DNA from: Brevibacillus laterosporus
GTDB lineage: Bacteria; Bacillota; Bacilli; Brevibacillales; Brevibacillaceae
DNA: 64,000 nucleotides
Reading direction: 5' to 3'
Assembly: GCF_030489605.1 (NCBI RefSeq)
Contig: NZ_JAUKFY010000005.1
Coordinates: 1 to 64,000 of the forward strand
The translations under genes were made by a program, and so were the position numbers. The notes beneath the pieces are model-generated. The model made no database searches. It saw nothing but the letters and a program-made list of their open reading frames with translations, and had not been told where the DNA came from. Positions 18,198 to 27,435 of the stretch are shown piece after piece. Within the stretch, counting starts at the first letter, position 1. Each line of letters opens with the position of its first letter.

Positions 18198-19688
18198 TTA
18201 TTGCTGGTGGGTACGAAATGATTGTAAATAGCGACCCAGCAGTTGTTCTAAAAAACGCTGAAAACCAGAAATTGGAGTCTGGTTCCCAGTGGAAGGCGTA
18301 GCAGCGGGAGAGATTAGAGGTGCTGTTTCCTGTCCCATTTGACTTTCCTGTAATGCTTTTTTTACATTGACATATCCGAACCCATATAATGAATCCCGAC
18401 CGGGGGCTCCTAAGTCTGTTGCTGTCTTTTCTAGAATTTGTCTGACCTGTTTATTGCTAAGAGTGGGATTAACAGAACGGATTAAACTGGCCACCGCTGC
18501 GACATGCGGGCAAGCCATCGACGTCCCTGAGAGTGCCGCATAGTCTTTGTAAATATAAGTACTAGGAATATCTACTCCCGGCGCAACGACACTAACCGTT
18601 TTTCCATAATTGGAGAAGTCTGCCAGATTCTCATCCTGATCGACGGCTGAAACCCCAATTACTTCTGGAAAAGCAGCAGGATAGCTTGGTTGCTCGCTTG
18701 CATCGTTTCCAGTGGCAGCTACAAGTACTACATCATTTTGATCGGCATACGTACATGCTGCCTTTAAGGCTGCGGAGGACACATAGTTTCCCACACTTAA
18801 ATTAATGATAGAAGCTCCATGGTCAACAGCCCACTCGATTCCCTGTGCAATGTCGATAGCACTACCGCTACCGTCTGCTCCAATTGCTTTAATAGGCATA
18901 ATCTTACCTTTCCAAGAGATACCGGCGATCCCATCCTGATTATTGGTACGGGCGGCGATAATTCCCGCTACGTGCGTACCATGACCATTATCGTCTTGTG
19001 GGCGTTTGCTACCGTTTAATACATTGTATCCATTTACCAATTTCCCTTTGAACTCAGGATGGGTTAAGTCAACCCCTGTATCTACTACGGCTACAATGAC
19101 TTGACTGGAGCCTTCCGTTATTTCCCAGCTTTGTTCCATACCTAGCTGGTTAAGATTCCATTGATAGCGTTTGTAGTAGGTATCATTAGGCTGTTTATTT
19201 GGCAGCAGTAAATAATTGGGTTCCGCATACACAGAGTCCGGATGTTCAGCAAAATACCTCATCAATTGTTCAGTAGACAACGTGCGGGATTTAATAATCA
19301 TTGCCTTTTTAAAGTCCCGTTTTACATAGCCGTCAACCTTGTTCAGCATTTTTTGTAAATCTTGATTGGAAGGACGGGGAGTGAAGTGAACCACTACCTC
19401 TCGCTCTACATAATGGCTCTTATCTTTTTTGTTGTGATGAATGGTCTTGATATGCTGTCGACGCTCCATATCTCGGCGCATGTCCCGGACCTGCTCAACA
19501 TAGTTAATTTTGGGAACCCGCACTTTATCTTGGGTTACAGTCGGCGGTTCTTTTTTGTTTTCTAGAGTTCGTGAGGTAGGGGATTTCACTGCTTGCGGCA
19601 TTTGTTTTCCCGGAATGAGCCAGTTAGTTCCCGTAAATAAAACACCTGCTAAAAGGCCGACAAATAATAGTGTATAGATGGTTTTCAC
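18198..19688 (-). CDS. Secreted subtilisin-like serine protease (S8)
   Basis: 496 residues. A signal sequence at about 1-24 is followed by a basic propeptide with an I9-like segment (about 95-160), then the peptidase domain. The catalytic triad is Asp203 (VVDTGVDLTHPEF), His236 (NGHGTHVAG) and Ser390 (SGTSMACPH), with oxyanion Asn328. A C-terminal tail of about 50 residues is Pro/Thr-rich. GTG start behind GGGGAGGAG. It should be exported and self-processed; the substrate is unknown. Confidence 0.92.
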   Translation of the reverse strand: MKTIYTLLFVGLLAGVLFTGTNWLIPGKQMPQAVKSPTSRTLENKKEPPTVTQDKVRVPKINYVEQVRDMRRDMERRQHIKTIHHNKKDKSHYVEREVVVHFTPRPSNQDLQKMLNKVDGYVKRDFKKAMIIKSRTLSTEQLMRYFAEHPDSVYAEPNYLLLPNKQPNDTYYKRYQWNLNQLGMEQSWEITEGSSQVIVAVVDTGVDLTHPEFKGKLVNGYNVLNGSKRPQDDNGHGTHVAGIIAARTNNQDGIAGISWKGKIMPIKAIGADGSGSAIDIAQGIEWAVDHGASIINLSVGNYVSSAALKAACTYADQNDVVLVAATGNDASEQPSYPAAFPEVIGVSAVDQDENLADFSNYGKTVSVVAPGVDIPSTYIYKDYAALSGTSMACPHVAAVASLIRSVNPTLSNKQVRQILEKTATDLGAPGRDSLYGFGYVNVKKALQESQMGQETAPLISPAATPSTGNQTPISGFQRFLEQLLGRYLQSFRTHQQ

Positions 19689-19834
19689 TTAAACTCCTCC
19701 CCACATTAGATTATCTTTAGCCTGTACGTTTCCCGGTTCTTTATGACGGAAAATCTTAGTGGGCAAATGGTTAAAAATAAAAGGGACAAAGCAAAATAGA
19801 AGAGAACGGGAAATGATCAAAGGAGGTATGTAAG

Positions 19835-20038
19835 GTGGAAAAGCAAAACAATAAGCAGGCTGCAAGTAATCAGTACGTTACGAAATCATATGATATCAAT
19901 GATTACCAAAGTAATGACATACAAAGTAAAGGGTTAGCCGTGACGCATGAGCAGGTAAGTGATTCCTATGCGCTAGGGACTGTTGACGGGACAAACATTC
20001 GTGAAGAGGATAGTGAGGCAAGCGTCCGAACAGAGTAA
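19835..20038 (+). CDS. Small hydrophilic protein, DUF4025/YozQ-like
   Basis: 67 residues, very hydrophilic and Gln/Asn/Ser-rich, with no membrane segment. The segment SKGLAVTHEQVSDSYALGTVDG recalls the DUF4025 (YozQ) family of spore formers, from memory. GTG start seven bases after a perfect AAAGGAGGT. Divergent from the protease gene and followed by a hairpin at 20044. Confidence 0.6.
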   Translation: MEKQNNKQAASNQYVTKSYDINDYQSNDIQSKGLAVTHEQVSDSYALGTVDGTNIREEDSEASVRTE

Positions 20039-20043
20039 AAAAT

Positions 20044-20087
20044 ACAGGCATCTCCTAATCGTGACATGATTTTTAGGGGATGCCTGT
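20044..20087 (+). terminator. Hairpin behind the DUF4025-like gene
   Basis: ACAGGCATCTCCTAA pairs with TTAGGGGATGCCTGT. The T run behind it is poor, so termination may be partial. Confidence 0.5.
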
Positions 20088-20500
20088 CATATCTATTCGT
20101 AAATATAGCTAATTCCGCCAATGTAAAAATACTGCTACCTACCTGTAGATACTGTTAGTATTCAGATTAGCTGCTTGATCCGTTTAATTATTAACAAAAA
20201 AATGTGTTCATCTTGATCCGTATTTTCCGTTTCCAAAGTCAAGCTTCATGGTAGGAGGACATTTTGGCTCCTTCCCTTACCTAAAGAAATGGGTTGTGTA
20301 ACCTGATCATCTCAACAGAATAAGGTAGCAAACTTGAACTTCCCGTTATGACAATTGGAGCTTTAATCATGGGTAGCGCTGATTTATCTAAAATGTTAGA
20401 ATAATCAAAAGGTTAAGAGGAATTAATTCATAAATGGAGAAATATGTATGTCGGAAAATCTTCTGAGTACATGAACCTAGAAAATCGGAGAGTGAAGGAT
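20088..20500. other. Intergenic region upstream of acsA
   Basis: About 400 bases with no convincing gene, riboswitch or catabolite-response element. A 17-codon frame near 20348-20401 (ends GSADLSKMLE) lacks a ribosome site and may be a remnant. The acsA promoter must lie here but was not identified. Confidence 0.5.
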
Positions 20501-22216
20501 ATGAAAGTTGAAAGCATTCCAGCAACCCAAGAAAATAGTAACCTTAAAGATTACGATCGAACTTATGAAACCTTCCAATGGGCAGATGCTGAGAAACAAT
20601 TCAGTTGGTACGAGACAGGCAAGGTTAACATGGCTTATGAGGCGATTGATCGTCATGCGAATTCAGAAAAGAAAGATAAAGTAGCGCTTGTCTATAGTGA
20701 TTCTACACGAGAAGAAAGCTATACCTATGCTGAATTAAGAAGGCTTTCCAACCGTTTTGCTAACGTACTTCATGATTTGGGAGTAACTAAAGGAGATCGC
20801 GTATTTATTTTCATGCCACGTACTCCAGAGCTTTATGTAAGCTTGTTAGGGATCTTAAAGAATGGTGCTATTGTGGGTCCGTTATTTGAAGCCTTTATGG
20901 AGGCGGCTGTTCGAGATCGACTAGCCGATAGCGAAGCAGTAGCGATTGTGACAACTCCGGCCTTACTACCGCGCATTCCAATTAAGGAGCTACCTCACCT
21001 CAAGCATGTTATTGTAGTGGGGGCGAAAGGAGAGGCAACTGACGGACAAGTAAGCTATGAGAAACAAATGGAACAAGCTTCCGATGAATTCGACATGGTT
21101 TGGCTAGATCGAGAAGACGGAATGATTTTACACTATACATCAGGTTCCACTGGAAAACCAAAGGGCGTATTGCATGTGCACAATGCAATGATTCAGCATT
21201 ACCAAACAGGAAAATGGGTATTGGATTTAAAAGATGATGATGTATACTGGTGTACCGCCGACCCAGGCTGGGTGACAGGGACATCTTATGGTATCTTTTC
21301 GCCTTGGCTCAATGGTGTAACCAATGTTGTCCGCGGTGGCCGCTTCACACCGGATGACTGGTATAAGACGCTGGAAAAAAATAAAATTACCGTCTGGTAT
21401 AGTGCGCCAACCGCTTTTCGCATGCTGATGGGAGCGGGGGATGAATTAGTTCAAAAATACGATCTTTCTTCTTTGCGTCATATCTTGAGTGTAGGCGAGC
21501 CGCTTAATCCTGAAGTTGTGTATTGGGGTATGAAGGTTTTTGAAAAACGTATCCATGATAATTGGTGGATGACAGAAACAGGTGGGCAATTAATCTCCAA
21601 TTATTCAAGTATGCCGATTAAGCCAGGTTCCATGGGTAAACCAGTACCGGGCGTCTATGCGACCATTTTGGATAATCAAGGAAATGAACTGCCGCCCAAT
21701 CGCATGGGAAATTTGGCTATTAAAGCAGGCTGGCCCTCTATGATGCGGGCTATCTGGAAAAACCCCGCCAAGTATGAAGAATATTTCCACATACCTGGAT
21801 GGTATATTTCAGGCGATTCTGCTTATAAGGATGAGGAAGGCTATTTCTGGTTCCAGGGGCGTATTGACGATGTAATCAATACTTCTGGTGAACGCGTTGG
21901 ACCATTCGAAGTTGAGAGTAAATTGGTTGAACATCCTGCTGTCGCTGAAGCTGGGGTTATTGGAAAACCTGATCCTGTGCGTGGAGAAGTAATCAAGGCC
22001 TTTATTGCTTTGCGTGACGGGTATGAGCCCAGTGATGAGCTGATGGATGACATTAAGCGATTTGTCAAAGAAGGATTAGCAGCACATGCAGCACCTCGTG
22101 AGATTGAGTTCCGTGATAAGCTTCCAAAAACCCGTTCTGGTAAAATCATGCGTCGAGTGCTTAAAGCGTGGGAGCTGGGGCTGCCGACCGGCGATTTATC
22201 TACGATGGAAGACTAA
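20501..22216 (+). CDS. acsA: Acetyl-CoA synthetase
   Basis: 571 residues, the length of Bacillus AcsA (572). Adenylates acetate with ATP and transfers it to CoA. The AMP-binding P-loop is YTSGSTGKPKGVLH (about 205-218), A5 core WWMTETGGQ, hinge GRIDDVINTSGERVGP, and the acetylatable lysine of the C-terminal domain sits in KTRSGKIMRR. Start at the ATG behind GAGTGAAGG; two earlier in-frame ATGs lack ribosome sites. In the same family acyl-CoA synthetases for propionate are possible, but length and motifs favour AcsA. Confidence 0.92.
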   Translation: MKVESIPATQENSNLKDYDRTYETFQWADAEKQFSWYETGKVNMAYEAIDRHANSEKKDKVALVYSDSTREESYTYAELRRLSNRFANVLHDLGVTKGDRVFIFMPRTPELYVSLLGILKNGAIVGPLFEAFMEAAVRDRLADSEAVAIVTTPALLPRIPIKELPHLKHVIVVGAKGEATDGQVSYEKQMEQASDEFDMVWLDREDGMILHYTSGSTGKPKGVLHVHNAMIQHYQTGKWVLDLKDDDVYWCTADPGWVTGTSYGIFSPWLNGVTNVVRGGRFTPDDWYKTLEKNKITVWYSAPTAFRMLMGAGDELVQKYDLSSLRHILSVGEPLNPEVVYWGMKVFEKRIHDNWWMTETGGQLISNYSSMPIKPGSMGKPVPGVYATILDNQGNELPPNRMGNLAIKAGWPSMMRAIWKNPAKYEEYFHIPGWYISGDSAYKDEEGYFWFQGRIDDVINTSGERVGPFEVESKLVEHPAVAEAGVIGKPDPVRGEVIKAFIALRDGYEPSDELMDDIKRFVKEGLAAHAAPREIEFRDKLPKTRSGKIMRRVLKAWELGLPTGDLSTMED

Positions 22217-22225
22217 AGGCAAAAG

Positions 22226-22257
22226 CCAAGCGGTCGAATAAATTCGGCTGCTTTTTC
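22226..22257 (+). terminator. Weak terminator behind acsA
   Basis: An interrupted hairpin (AGC-GG-TCGAA with TTCGG-CTGCT) runs into TTTTT. Confidence 0.4.
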
Positions 22258-22375
22258 TATTTTCAGATATAAATGAAAATTCCTCCTGTTGAAGAAAATT
22301 TACTTGCAAAACAGAGCTATCTTCGCCTACTTTTATTATAAATACTTATCATACAAAGAGAGTAGGTAAATCCGT

Positions 22376-23128
22376 GTGAAAGTAAACCTCATCAAGCAGA
22401 GCCTGCCCCCTGAAACAGACAACAAACAGACTAAACCAGAGAGTCATCCCGTTATTGGTATACCATTTGTTCATTCGAGATCGATGTACACGCTTATTTT
22501 ATTGCTTCATATCTTTGTTATTTGGTTTGCATTGCAACTAGATCCTGTTCATCCTAGTGAAGTTACCTATGCTATGATTACCTTGCATTTTATTACGATT
22601 GTTATGGGAATATGGATTTCTATTCAACCTTACGAGCATCGAAGGCAGGTTTTAAGCCTCCTGTTCCATGCATATTATGGATTTCTTACATCAGTTGATT
22701 TATTATTTATTTCCGGCAAGCTTATACATATCTTTTTTCATGTAACAGAGTGGTGGATGTACGCTCTACTTGGAGTCATTTATATAGGAGCTGGTCTGGA
22801 AATAGCTACGGCTGGGAAGTGGCGTTTAATCCTATCAGCTCAGCAATGCGAATATTCTTACAAGAAAGTAACAGCAGAGGAAGCAAGGAAGAGAGAAAAA
22901 CATCTTACAAATGCAGCGCTTATTATTTTATTTCCATTAGCTTTCTTATTTGTTCTACCTTCCGCTACTACAAGACAGATTGGCATGGTAGTGCTTCTAT
23001 TTGTCACAGCGTTATTATTTTTATTATTTGTACGCCAGTTGTCTCTTTATAAAATGGCTCGCAAGCATCCGGCTTGGATTATGTACCAAATTCAGAGAAA
23101 ACAGCGGCGAAAATCAGTAGGCGGCTAA
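22376..23128 (+). CDS. Polytopic membrane protein, function unknown
   Basis: 250 residues with about six hydrophobic segments: 36-54, 61-80, 92-112, 120-142, 178-198 and 202-220. A polar N-terminus precedes them, and the C-terminus is strongly basic (QIQRKQRRKS) and so presumably cytoplasmic. A charged loop (KKVTAEEARKREKH) separates the fourth and fifth segments. GTG start with only a weak AGAGAGTAGG site. No family recognised. Confidence 0.7.
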   Translation: MKVNLIKQSLPPETDNKQTKPESHPVIGIPFVHSRSMYTLILLLHIFVIWFALQLDPVHPSEVTYAMITLHFITIVMGIWISIQPYEHRRQVLSLLFHAYYGFLTSVDLLFISGKLIHIFFHVTEWWMYALLGVIYIGAGLEIATAGKWRLILSAQQCEYSYKKVTAEEARKREKHLTNAALIILFPLAFLFVLPSATTRQIGMVVLLFVTALLFLLFVRQLSLYKMARKHPAWIMYQIQRKQRRKSVGG

Positions 23129-23213
23129 ACCTGACAGTTGGGTAATATAGCTTTCTTCTGTTATACTAAATAGAAATAGACAGAAGATTGATACATAAGA
23201 GCGGGGGATCGGA

Positions 23214-24011
23214 GTGAAGAAACCATCTATAGCTATGACAATTGCAGGTTCCGATAGTGGCGGTGGAGCTGGAATACAGGCCGATCTTAAAACCTTCCAT
23301 CAAAGAGGAGTTTATGGCACCAGTGCTCTTACTGCTATTACCGCTCAAAATACACAGGGTGTTCACGGTGTTCATGTAATGACCCCAGAGTTTGTTGCAG
23401 ATCAAATCAGAGCAGTACTAGATGATTTGCCTGCTGATGCTGTTAAGACAGGCATGCTAGCTAATGCTCCAATTATAAAAGCGGTAGGAGAACAACTTCG
23501 CAACCATCAAGCAACCAAATTGGTAATTGATCCGGTTATGGTGGCTAAGGGCGGTGCCAAGTTACTTCAGGATGAAGCGATTCAAGCGCTTTTGACTCAG
23601 CTTCTCCCCCAAGCTCATGTGATTACTCCCAATTTACCGGAAGCTGAGGTTTTAGTGGGGAGAGCAATTCAAAATGTAGCTGATATGAAGGAAGCAGCAA
23701 AATATCTCCACGAATATGGTGTGGCTCACGTAGTAATGAAAGGTGGTCACATGCTTGATCACCGACTGACTGATCTATTATTTGATGGTCAATATTTTCA
23801 TGAAGTTGAGCATGAACGAATTAACACTCGACATACACATGGAACAGGTTGTACATTCTCAGCATGCCTTACAGCCGAATTAGCTAAAGGAGCTGATACT
23901 GTAACTGCTTTCCATACTGCACAGCAGTTTATCGTAATGGCTATTCAAACGGCACCGAATCTTGGCTCTGGTCATGGGCCAACAAACCACTGGGTTCAGC
24001 TTCCACTCTAA
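23214..24011 (+). CDS. thiD: Hydroxymethylpyrimidine/phosphomethylpyrimidine kinase (ThiD/PdxK type)
   Basis: 265-residue ribokinase-fold kinase. The N-terminal AIAGSDSGGGAGIQADLKTF-type motif binds HMP, and the C-terminal HTHGTGCTFSACLTAELAKG supplies the anion hole and catalytic residues, with Cys in GTGCT. It phosphorylates hydroxymethylpyrimidine (and its phosphate) in thiamine synthesis. Bacillus has two such proteins, one acting mainly as pyridoxal kinase (PdxK), and sequence alone does not decide. GTG start behind GGGGGATCGGA. Alone here, no other thiamine gene nearby. Confidence 0.85.
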   Translation: MKKPSIAMTIAGSDSGGGAGIQADLKTFHQRGVYGTSALTAITAQNTQGVHGVHVMTPEFVADQIRAVLDDLPADAVKTGMLANAPIIKAVGEQLRNHQATKLVIDPVMVAKGGAKLLQDEAIQALLTQLLPQAHVITPNLPEAEVLVGRAIQNVADMKEAAKYLHEYGVAHVVMKGGHMLDHRLTDLLFDGQYFHEVEHERINTRHTHGTGCTFSACLTAELAKGADTVTAFHTAQQFIVMAIQTAPNLGSGHGPTNHWVQLPL

Positions 24012-24027
24012 GTTGCTCTTATGGAAA

Positions 24028-24089
24028 ACCTCTCCCATTTTATGATCGCGATTTCACAAAATCATGTAGATAATTTTAACGGGAGAGGT
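24028..24089 (+). terminator. Possible terminator behind thiD
   Basis: ACCTCTCCC and GGGAGAGGT form a nine-base stem around a long AT-rich loop, followed by CTTTATT. The long loop makes it doubtful. Confidence 0.4.
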
Positions 24090-24208
24090 GCTTTATTAGA
24101 CAGGACGCATATGATAGTAGAATAACTATTCTGTTTTTTTACCTTTTCCGGAACAGCATTATCTATAGATGTAAGCGTTTTCGTAAACTAAGGAAGGAAT
24201 GATGCTTC

Positions 24209-24421
24209 ATGTGGGTTAAATGGGTAAGTATACACCAGTCGTATGGTTTGCCGAGAGCAGCTGAGGATTATCGGCAAAGATTAAAACTGGCTCATATCCG
24301 AAGTAGAATTACGTCCAAAAAGAGCGGAGCCACCTTCATTTATAATCTTCAGGTTCCCATTGGAGAAAAAGACAGAGCATTGCAGGTGCTTCATACCATG
24401 AAAAAAGAGATGCAATTATAA
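24209..24421 (+). CDS. Small protein upstream of splB, unknown
   Basis: 70 residues, basic, with a two-strand plus helix look (SRITSKKSGATFIYNLQVPI, then a C-terminal helix). It ends 67 bases before splB and is read in the same direction, with AAGGAAGGA before the ATG. B. subtilis has splA in this place, but I see no similarity to SplA as I remember it. The shape resembles small signal-transducing ferredoxin-fold proteins; no family can be named. Confidence 0.6.
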   Translation: MWVKWVSIHQSYGLPRAAEDYRQRLKLAHIRSRITSKKSGATFIYNLQVPIGEKDRALQVLHTMKKEMQL

Positions 24422-24488
24422 TACCCAATATTCCCCTTGCTACTGATGTGTTTAACACGGAAATGCTAGTAGTAAGAGGAGGGATCAC

Positions 24489-25595
24489 ATGACTACTCAG
24501 GTGCTGGAAAGACCATCCACTGCAAAGCAGGTCTTTGGAAATACAGGAGAGAATGGTACAACAGGCCCAACTCGATACTTTGAGCCTGATTTGGTTTATT
24601 TTGAACCAGATGCGCTTTCCTTTCCACTTGGGAAACAATTGTATGAGAAATACCAGAAATCCGATATTCCTATTAAAATGACAACAAGCCACAATCAAGT
24701 GCGTGGAATTCCGGGGGATACGGAACTGCAACAATACCGCAATGCCAAACGTACTTTGGTGGTTGGAGTCAAAAAAACGCTTAAATTCGAACAGTCAAAG
24801 CCGTCTGCTGAATATGCACTTCCTCTGGCGACAGGGTGTGCTGCACACTGTCATTATTGCTATCTAAACACAAATATAGGTACGAAGCCATATGTTCGTG
24901 TCTATGTTAATACAGACGAAATTTTAGCAAAGGCCGAAGCATATATTCAGGAACGAGTACCCGAGATAACTCGATTTGAAGCGGCTTGTACGTCGGATCC
25001 GATCAATATTGAGCATCTTACAGGAAATCTAAAAAAAGCGATTGAATTTATGGGAAAGCAGCCATTGGGGCGCTTGCGCTTCGTGACTAAGTTCCATCAG
25101 GTTGACTCCTTACTGGATGCAAAGCATAACAAACATACTCGTTTTCGGTTTAGCATGAATGCAGATTATGTCATACGAAATTTTGAACCGGGGACCTCTT
25201 CCTTTGAACAGCGAATTGAGGCAGCGGGAAAGGTTGCGATGGCAGGATACCCGCTCGGTTTTATTATTGCACCACTGTACTGGTTTGATGGCTGGGAAGC
25301 AGGATATACAGATTTGTTGGAACGTCTCAGCTCACGACTAGATGAGGAAGCAAAAAAGGATATCACTTTTGAATTGATACAGCACCGATTTACAAAAATA
25401 GCTAAAGGGCTAATTTTAAAGAGATACCCAAAAACAAAATTAATCATGAATGAGGAAGAACGAAAATATAAATGGGGGAAGTATGGGAAAGGTAAGTATA
25501 TCTATCCTGATATTCAAGCCAATGCATTAAAGACACATATGCAAAAAGAGATTGCTCGCCTCTTTCCTAATGCTAAGATTGAATATTTTACGTGA
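24489..25595 (+). CDS. splB: Spore photoproduct lyase
   Basis: 368-residue radical SAM enzyme that directly reverses 5-thyminyl-5,6-dihydrothymine in germinating spores. The cluster motif is Cys117-X3-Cys121-X2-Cys124 (CAAHCHYC). Cys167 in ACTSDP corresponds to the hydrogen-donating Cys141 of B. subtilis SplB. Relative to that 342-residue enzyme this one has an extra N-terminus of 26 residues. The start is firm: GAGGAGGG lies seven bases before the ATG. Terminator follows. Forespore (SigG) control is expected from the family, but I did not find a convincing SigG promoter. Confidence 0.95.
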   Translation: MTTQVLERPSTAKQVFGNTGENGTTGPTRYFEPDLVYFEPDALSFPLGKQLYEKYQKSDIPIKMTTSHNQVRGIPGDTELQQYRNAKRTLVVGVKKTLKFEQSKPSAEYALPLATGCAAHCHYCYLNTNIGTKPYVRVYVNTDEILAKAEAYIQERVPEITRFEAACTSDPINIEHLTGNLKKAIEFMGKQPLGRLRFVTKFHQVDSLLDAKHNKHTRFRFSMNADYVIRNFEPGTSSFEQRIEAAGKVAMAGYPLGFIIAPLYWFDGWEAGYTDLLERLSSRLDEEAKKDITFELIQHRFTKIAKGLILKRYPKTKLIMNEEERKYKWGKYGKGKYIYPDIQANALKTHMQKEIARLFPNAKIEYFT

Positions 25596-25608
25596 CCTTT
25601 CTTTAATA

Positions 25609-25646
25609 AAAAAGATCGTGCGGATATCGTCTCGCATGATCTTTTT
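25609..25646 (+). terminator. Terminator behind splB
   Basis: AAAGATCGTGCG pairs with CGCATGATCTTT and is followed by a T run. It can also serve the convergent cysteine synthase-like gene. Confidence 0.85.
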
Positions 25647-25679
25647 GTATGCACAGTGACATGTTTAGAAACCAGAAAT

Positions 25680-26606
25680 TTATGGAAGGAATGAAAATAA
25701 ATTACTAGACAGATAGCGTTCTCCACTGTCTGCACAAATAGCAAGCACTTTTTTTCCGGGGCCCAATTGTTTAGCTACCTGCAAGGCTGCATAAACTGCT
25801 GCACCGGAAGAAGGTCCGACTAGGATTGCCTCTTGTGAAGCAAGCTTGCGTGTCGTTTCAATAGCTTGCTCATCAGTTATATGAATGATTTCATCGTATA
25901 CTTGTTGATTGAGAATAGGAGGGATAAAGCCTGGACTTGTGCCTACAATTTGATGGGGACCCGGCTTTCCACCTGCTAATACTGGTGATCCAGAGGGTTC
26001 TACTACAGCTATGTGCAGATACGGGTAATGCTGACGTAATACTTCACCGCATCCAGTAATGGTTCCACCAGTACCTGCCGTCGCCACAAATCCATCAAGC
26101 GAGCTTCCCATCTGTTCGATTATCTCTAAAGCAGTGCTATGCCGATGAATATCTGGATTTGAGGCATTCTCGAACTGCATAGGGATAAAGCTGTTTGAAA
26201 TACTAGCGGCTAATTCCTTAGCTTTTCGAATGGCACCCGGCATTTTTTCGTCTCCAGGGGTGAGAATGACCTCAGCTCCATAAGCGCGTAACAGTTGAAT
26301 GCGTTCGCGGGTCATTGTATCTGGCATAACAATGATGCAAGGGTATCCTTTAGCGGCACATGCCATTGCTAAACCAATGCCTGTATTACCGCTGGTTGGT
26401 TCAATGACAGTAGAACCGACTAGAAGAAGGCCGGCCTTTTCTGCTTGTACAAGCATATGATAGGCTGCTCGGTCTTTAACACTGCCGCTCGGGTTGTATT
26501 TTTCTAATTTTACAAAGACCTGTGCCATGTCTTGGCGTATCAATCGTTGTAGCTGGACAATCGGAGTGTGACCGATTAAATCAGCCATGGTTTGAGCAAC
26601 ACGCAT
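25680..26606 (-). CDS. Cysteine synthase / O-acetylserine sulfhydrylase-like enzyme
   Basis: 308 residues, fold-type II PLP enzyme. Lys44 in NPSGSVKDRAA is the Schiff-base lysine, PTSGNTGIGLA is the substrate loop, and GTGGTITGCGEVL the phosphate cup. It would replace the acetyl group of O-acetylserine with sulfide, or condense it with homocysteine (the CysK, CysM and MccA members are hard to separate). Start at the ATG behind GGGAGGA. Stand-alone gene, convergent with splB and divergent from dgk. Confidence 0.85.
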   Translation of the reverse strand: MRVAQTMADLIGHTPIVQLQRLIRQDMAQVFVKLEKYNPSGSVKDRAAYHMLVQAEKAGLLLVGSTVIEPTSGNTGIGLAMACAAKGYPCIIVMPDTMTRERIQLLRAYGAEVILTPGDEKMPGAIRKAKELAASISNSFIPMQFENASNPDIHRHSTALEIIEQMGSSLDGFVATAGTGGTITGCGEVLRQHYPYLHIAVVEPSGSPVLAGGKPGPHQIVGTSPGFIPPILNQQVYDEIIHITDEQAIETTRKLASQEAILVGPSSGAAVYAALQVAKQLGPGKKVLAICADSGERYLSSNLFSFLP

Positions 26607-26786
26607 GTACAATTCCTCCCTGTGGCTTTATTTTCATTGTTTCTTGTTAATTACATAATAACATATCGGAATTGTGTGTATAATGATTGGCTGCCTACGC
26701 AATATGTTTTTTCCTTTCGACAAATGATCGTTTCACATGGTAAAATGATATTCGTTTTGGTCTTACTGGGAGGGGTACAGATACGC

Positions 26787-27425
26787 ATGAAATCCATTTT
26801 TATTACAGTCGAAGGCCCGATTGGGGTAGGGAAAACCTCTTTGTCAAAGGCGATCAGCAGGCAATGGGGCTTGGAGCTTTTGGAAGAGATTGTGTACGAG
26901 AATCCATTTTTGGACAAGTTCTACGAAAATATTTCGGAATGGAGCTTCCAGACTGAGATGTTCTTTCTTTGCAATCGCTATAAACAATTACAAGATATAG
27001 CAAAGCGGCTACATAGTGGGTACTCTGTTGTGGCTGATTATAATATTTTTAAAAATACAATATTTGCCAAAAGGACATTGAGTGAAGATAATTTACCAAA
27101 GTACCAGCAAATTTATGGCATCCTGACTAGTGATATTCCTCAAGCGAATTTAGTTATTTATTTAAAAGCTTCTGTCGAAACGGCGATGCAACGGATTGCG
27201 TTGCGCGGTCGGGAGATGGAACAAATGATTGAACGGTCTTATATGGAGAATTTGATCTCGGATTATGAGGAATTTATGCACCAATTTCAATTGATGCATC
27301 CTGCAATCCCAGTATTGACTATCGAATGTGATCAACTAGATTATGTAAACCAACCAGAAGATTTGGACTATGTTATAAAGCGTGTCGCACAATTTTTACC
27401 TAACAATCTAACTAAACAGCGATAA
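26787..27425 (+). CDS. dgk: Deoxyguanosine kinase
   Basis: 212 residues. P-loop GPIGVGKTS at about 11-19, EWSFQTEMFFLCNRYKQL (in the same order as Bacillus Dgk), lid arginines RIALRGREME. It salvages deoxyguanosine to dGMP. Start behind GGGAGGGG; an upstream in-frame reading adds 65 hydrophobic residues without a ribosome site and is rejected. The dck partner follows after 10 bases, as in B. subtilis. Confidence 0.9.
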   Translation: MKSIFITVEGPIGVGKTSLSKAISRQWGLELLEEIVYENPFLDKFYENISEWSFQTEMFFLCNRYKQLQDIAKRLHSGYSVVADYNIFKNTIFAKRTLSEDNLPKYQQIYGILTSDIPQANLVIYLKASVETAMQRIALRGREMEQMIERSYMENLISDYEEFMHQFQLMHPAIPVLTIECDQLDYVNQPEDLDYVIKRVAQFLPNNLTKQR

Positions 27426-27435
27426 GGAGTTTATC

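Noticed and set aside
20348-20401. 17-codon frame upstream of acsA
   Set aside because: No ribosome site and no resemblance to a known peptide. It may be a gene remnant but cannot be supported.
26592-26786. 65-residue hydrophobic N-terminal extension of Dgk
   Set aside because: No ribosome site; the extension overlaps the divergent gene's start. GGGAGGGG precedes the ATG at 26787, where the P-loop protein begins as in relatives.
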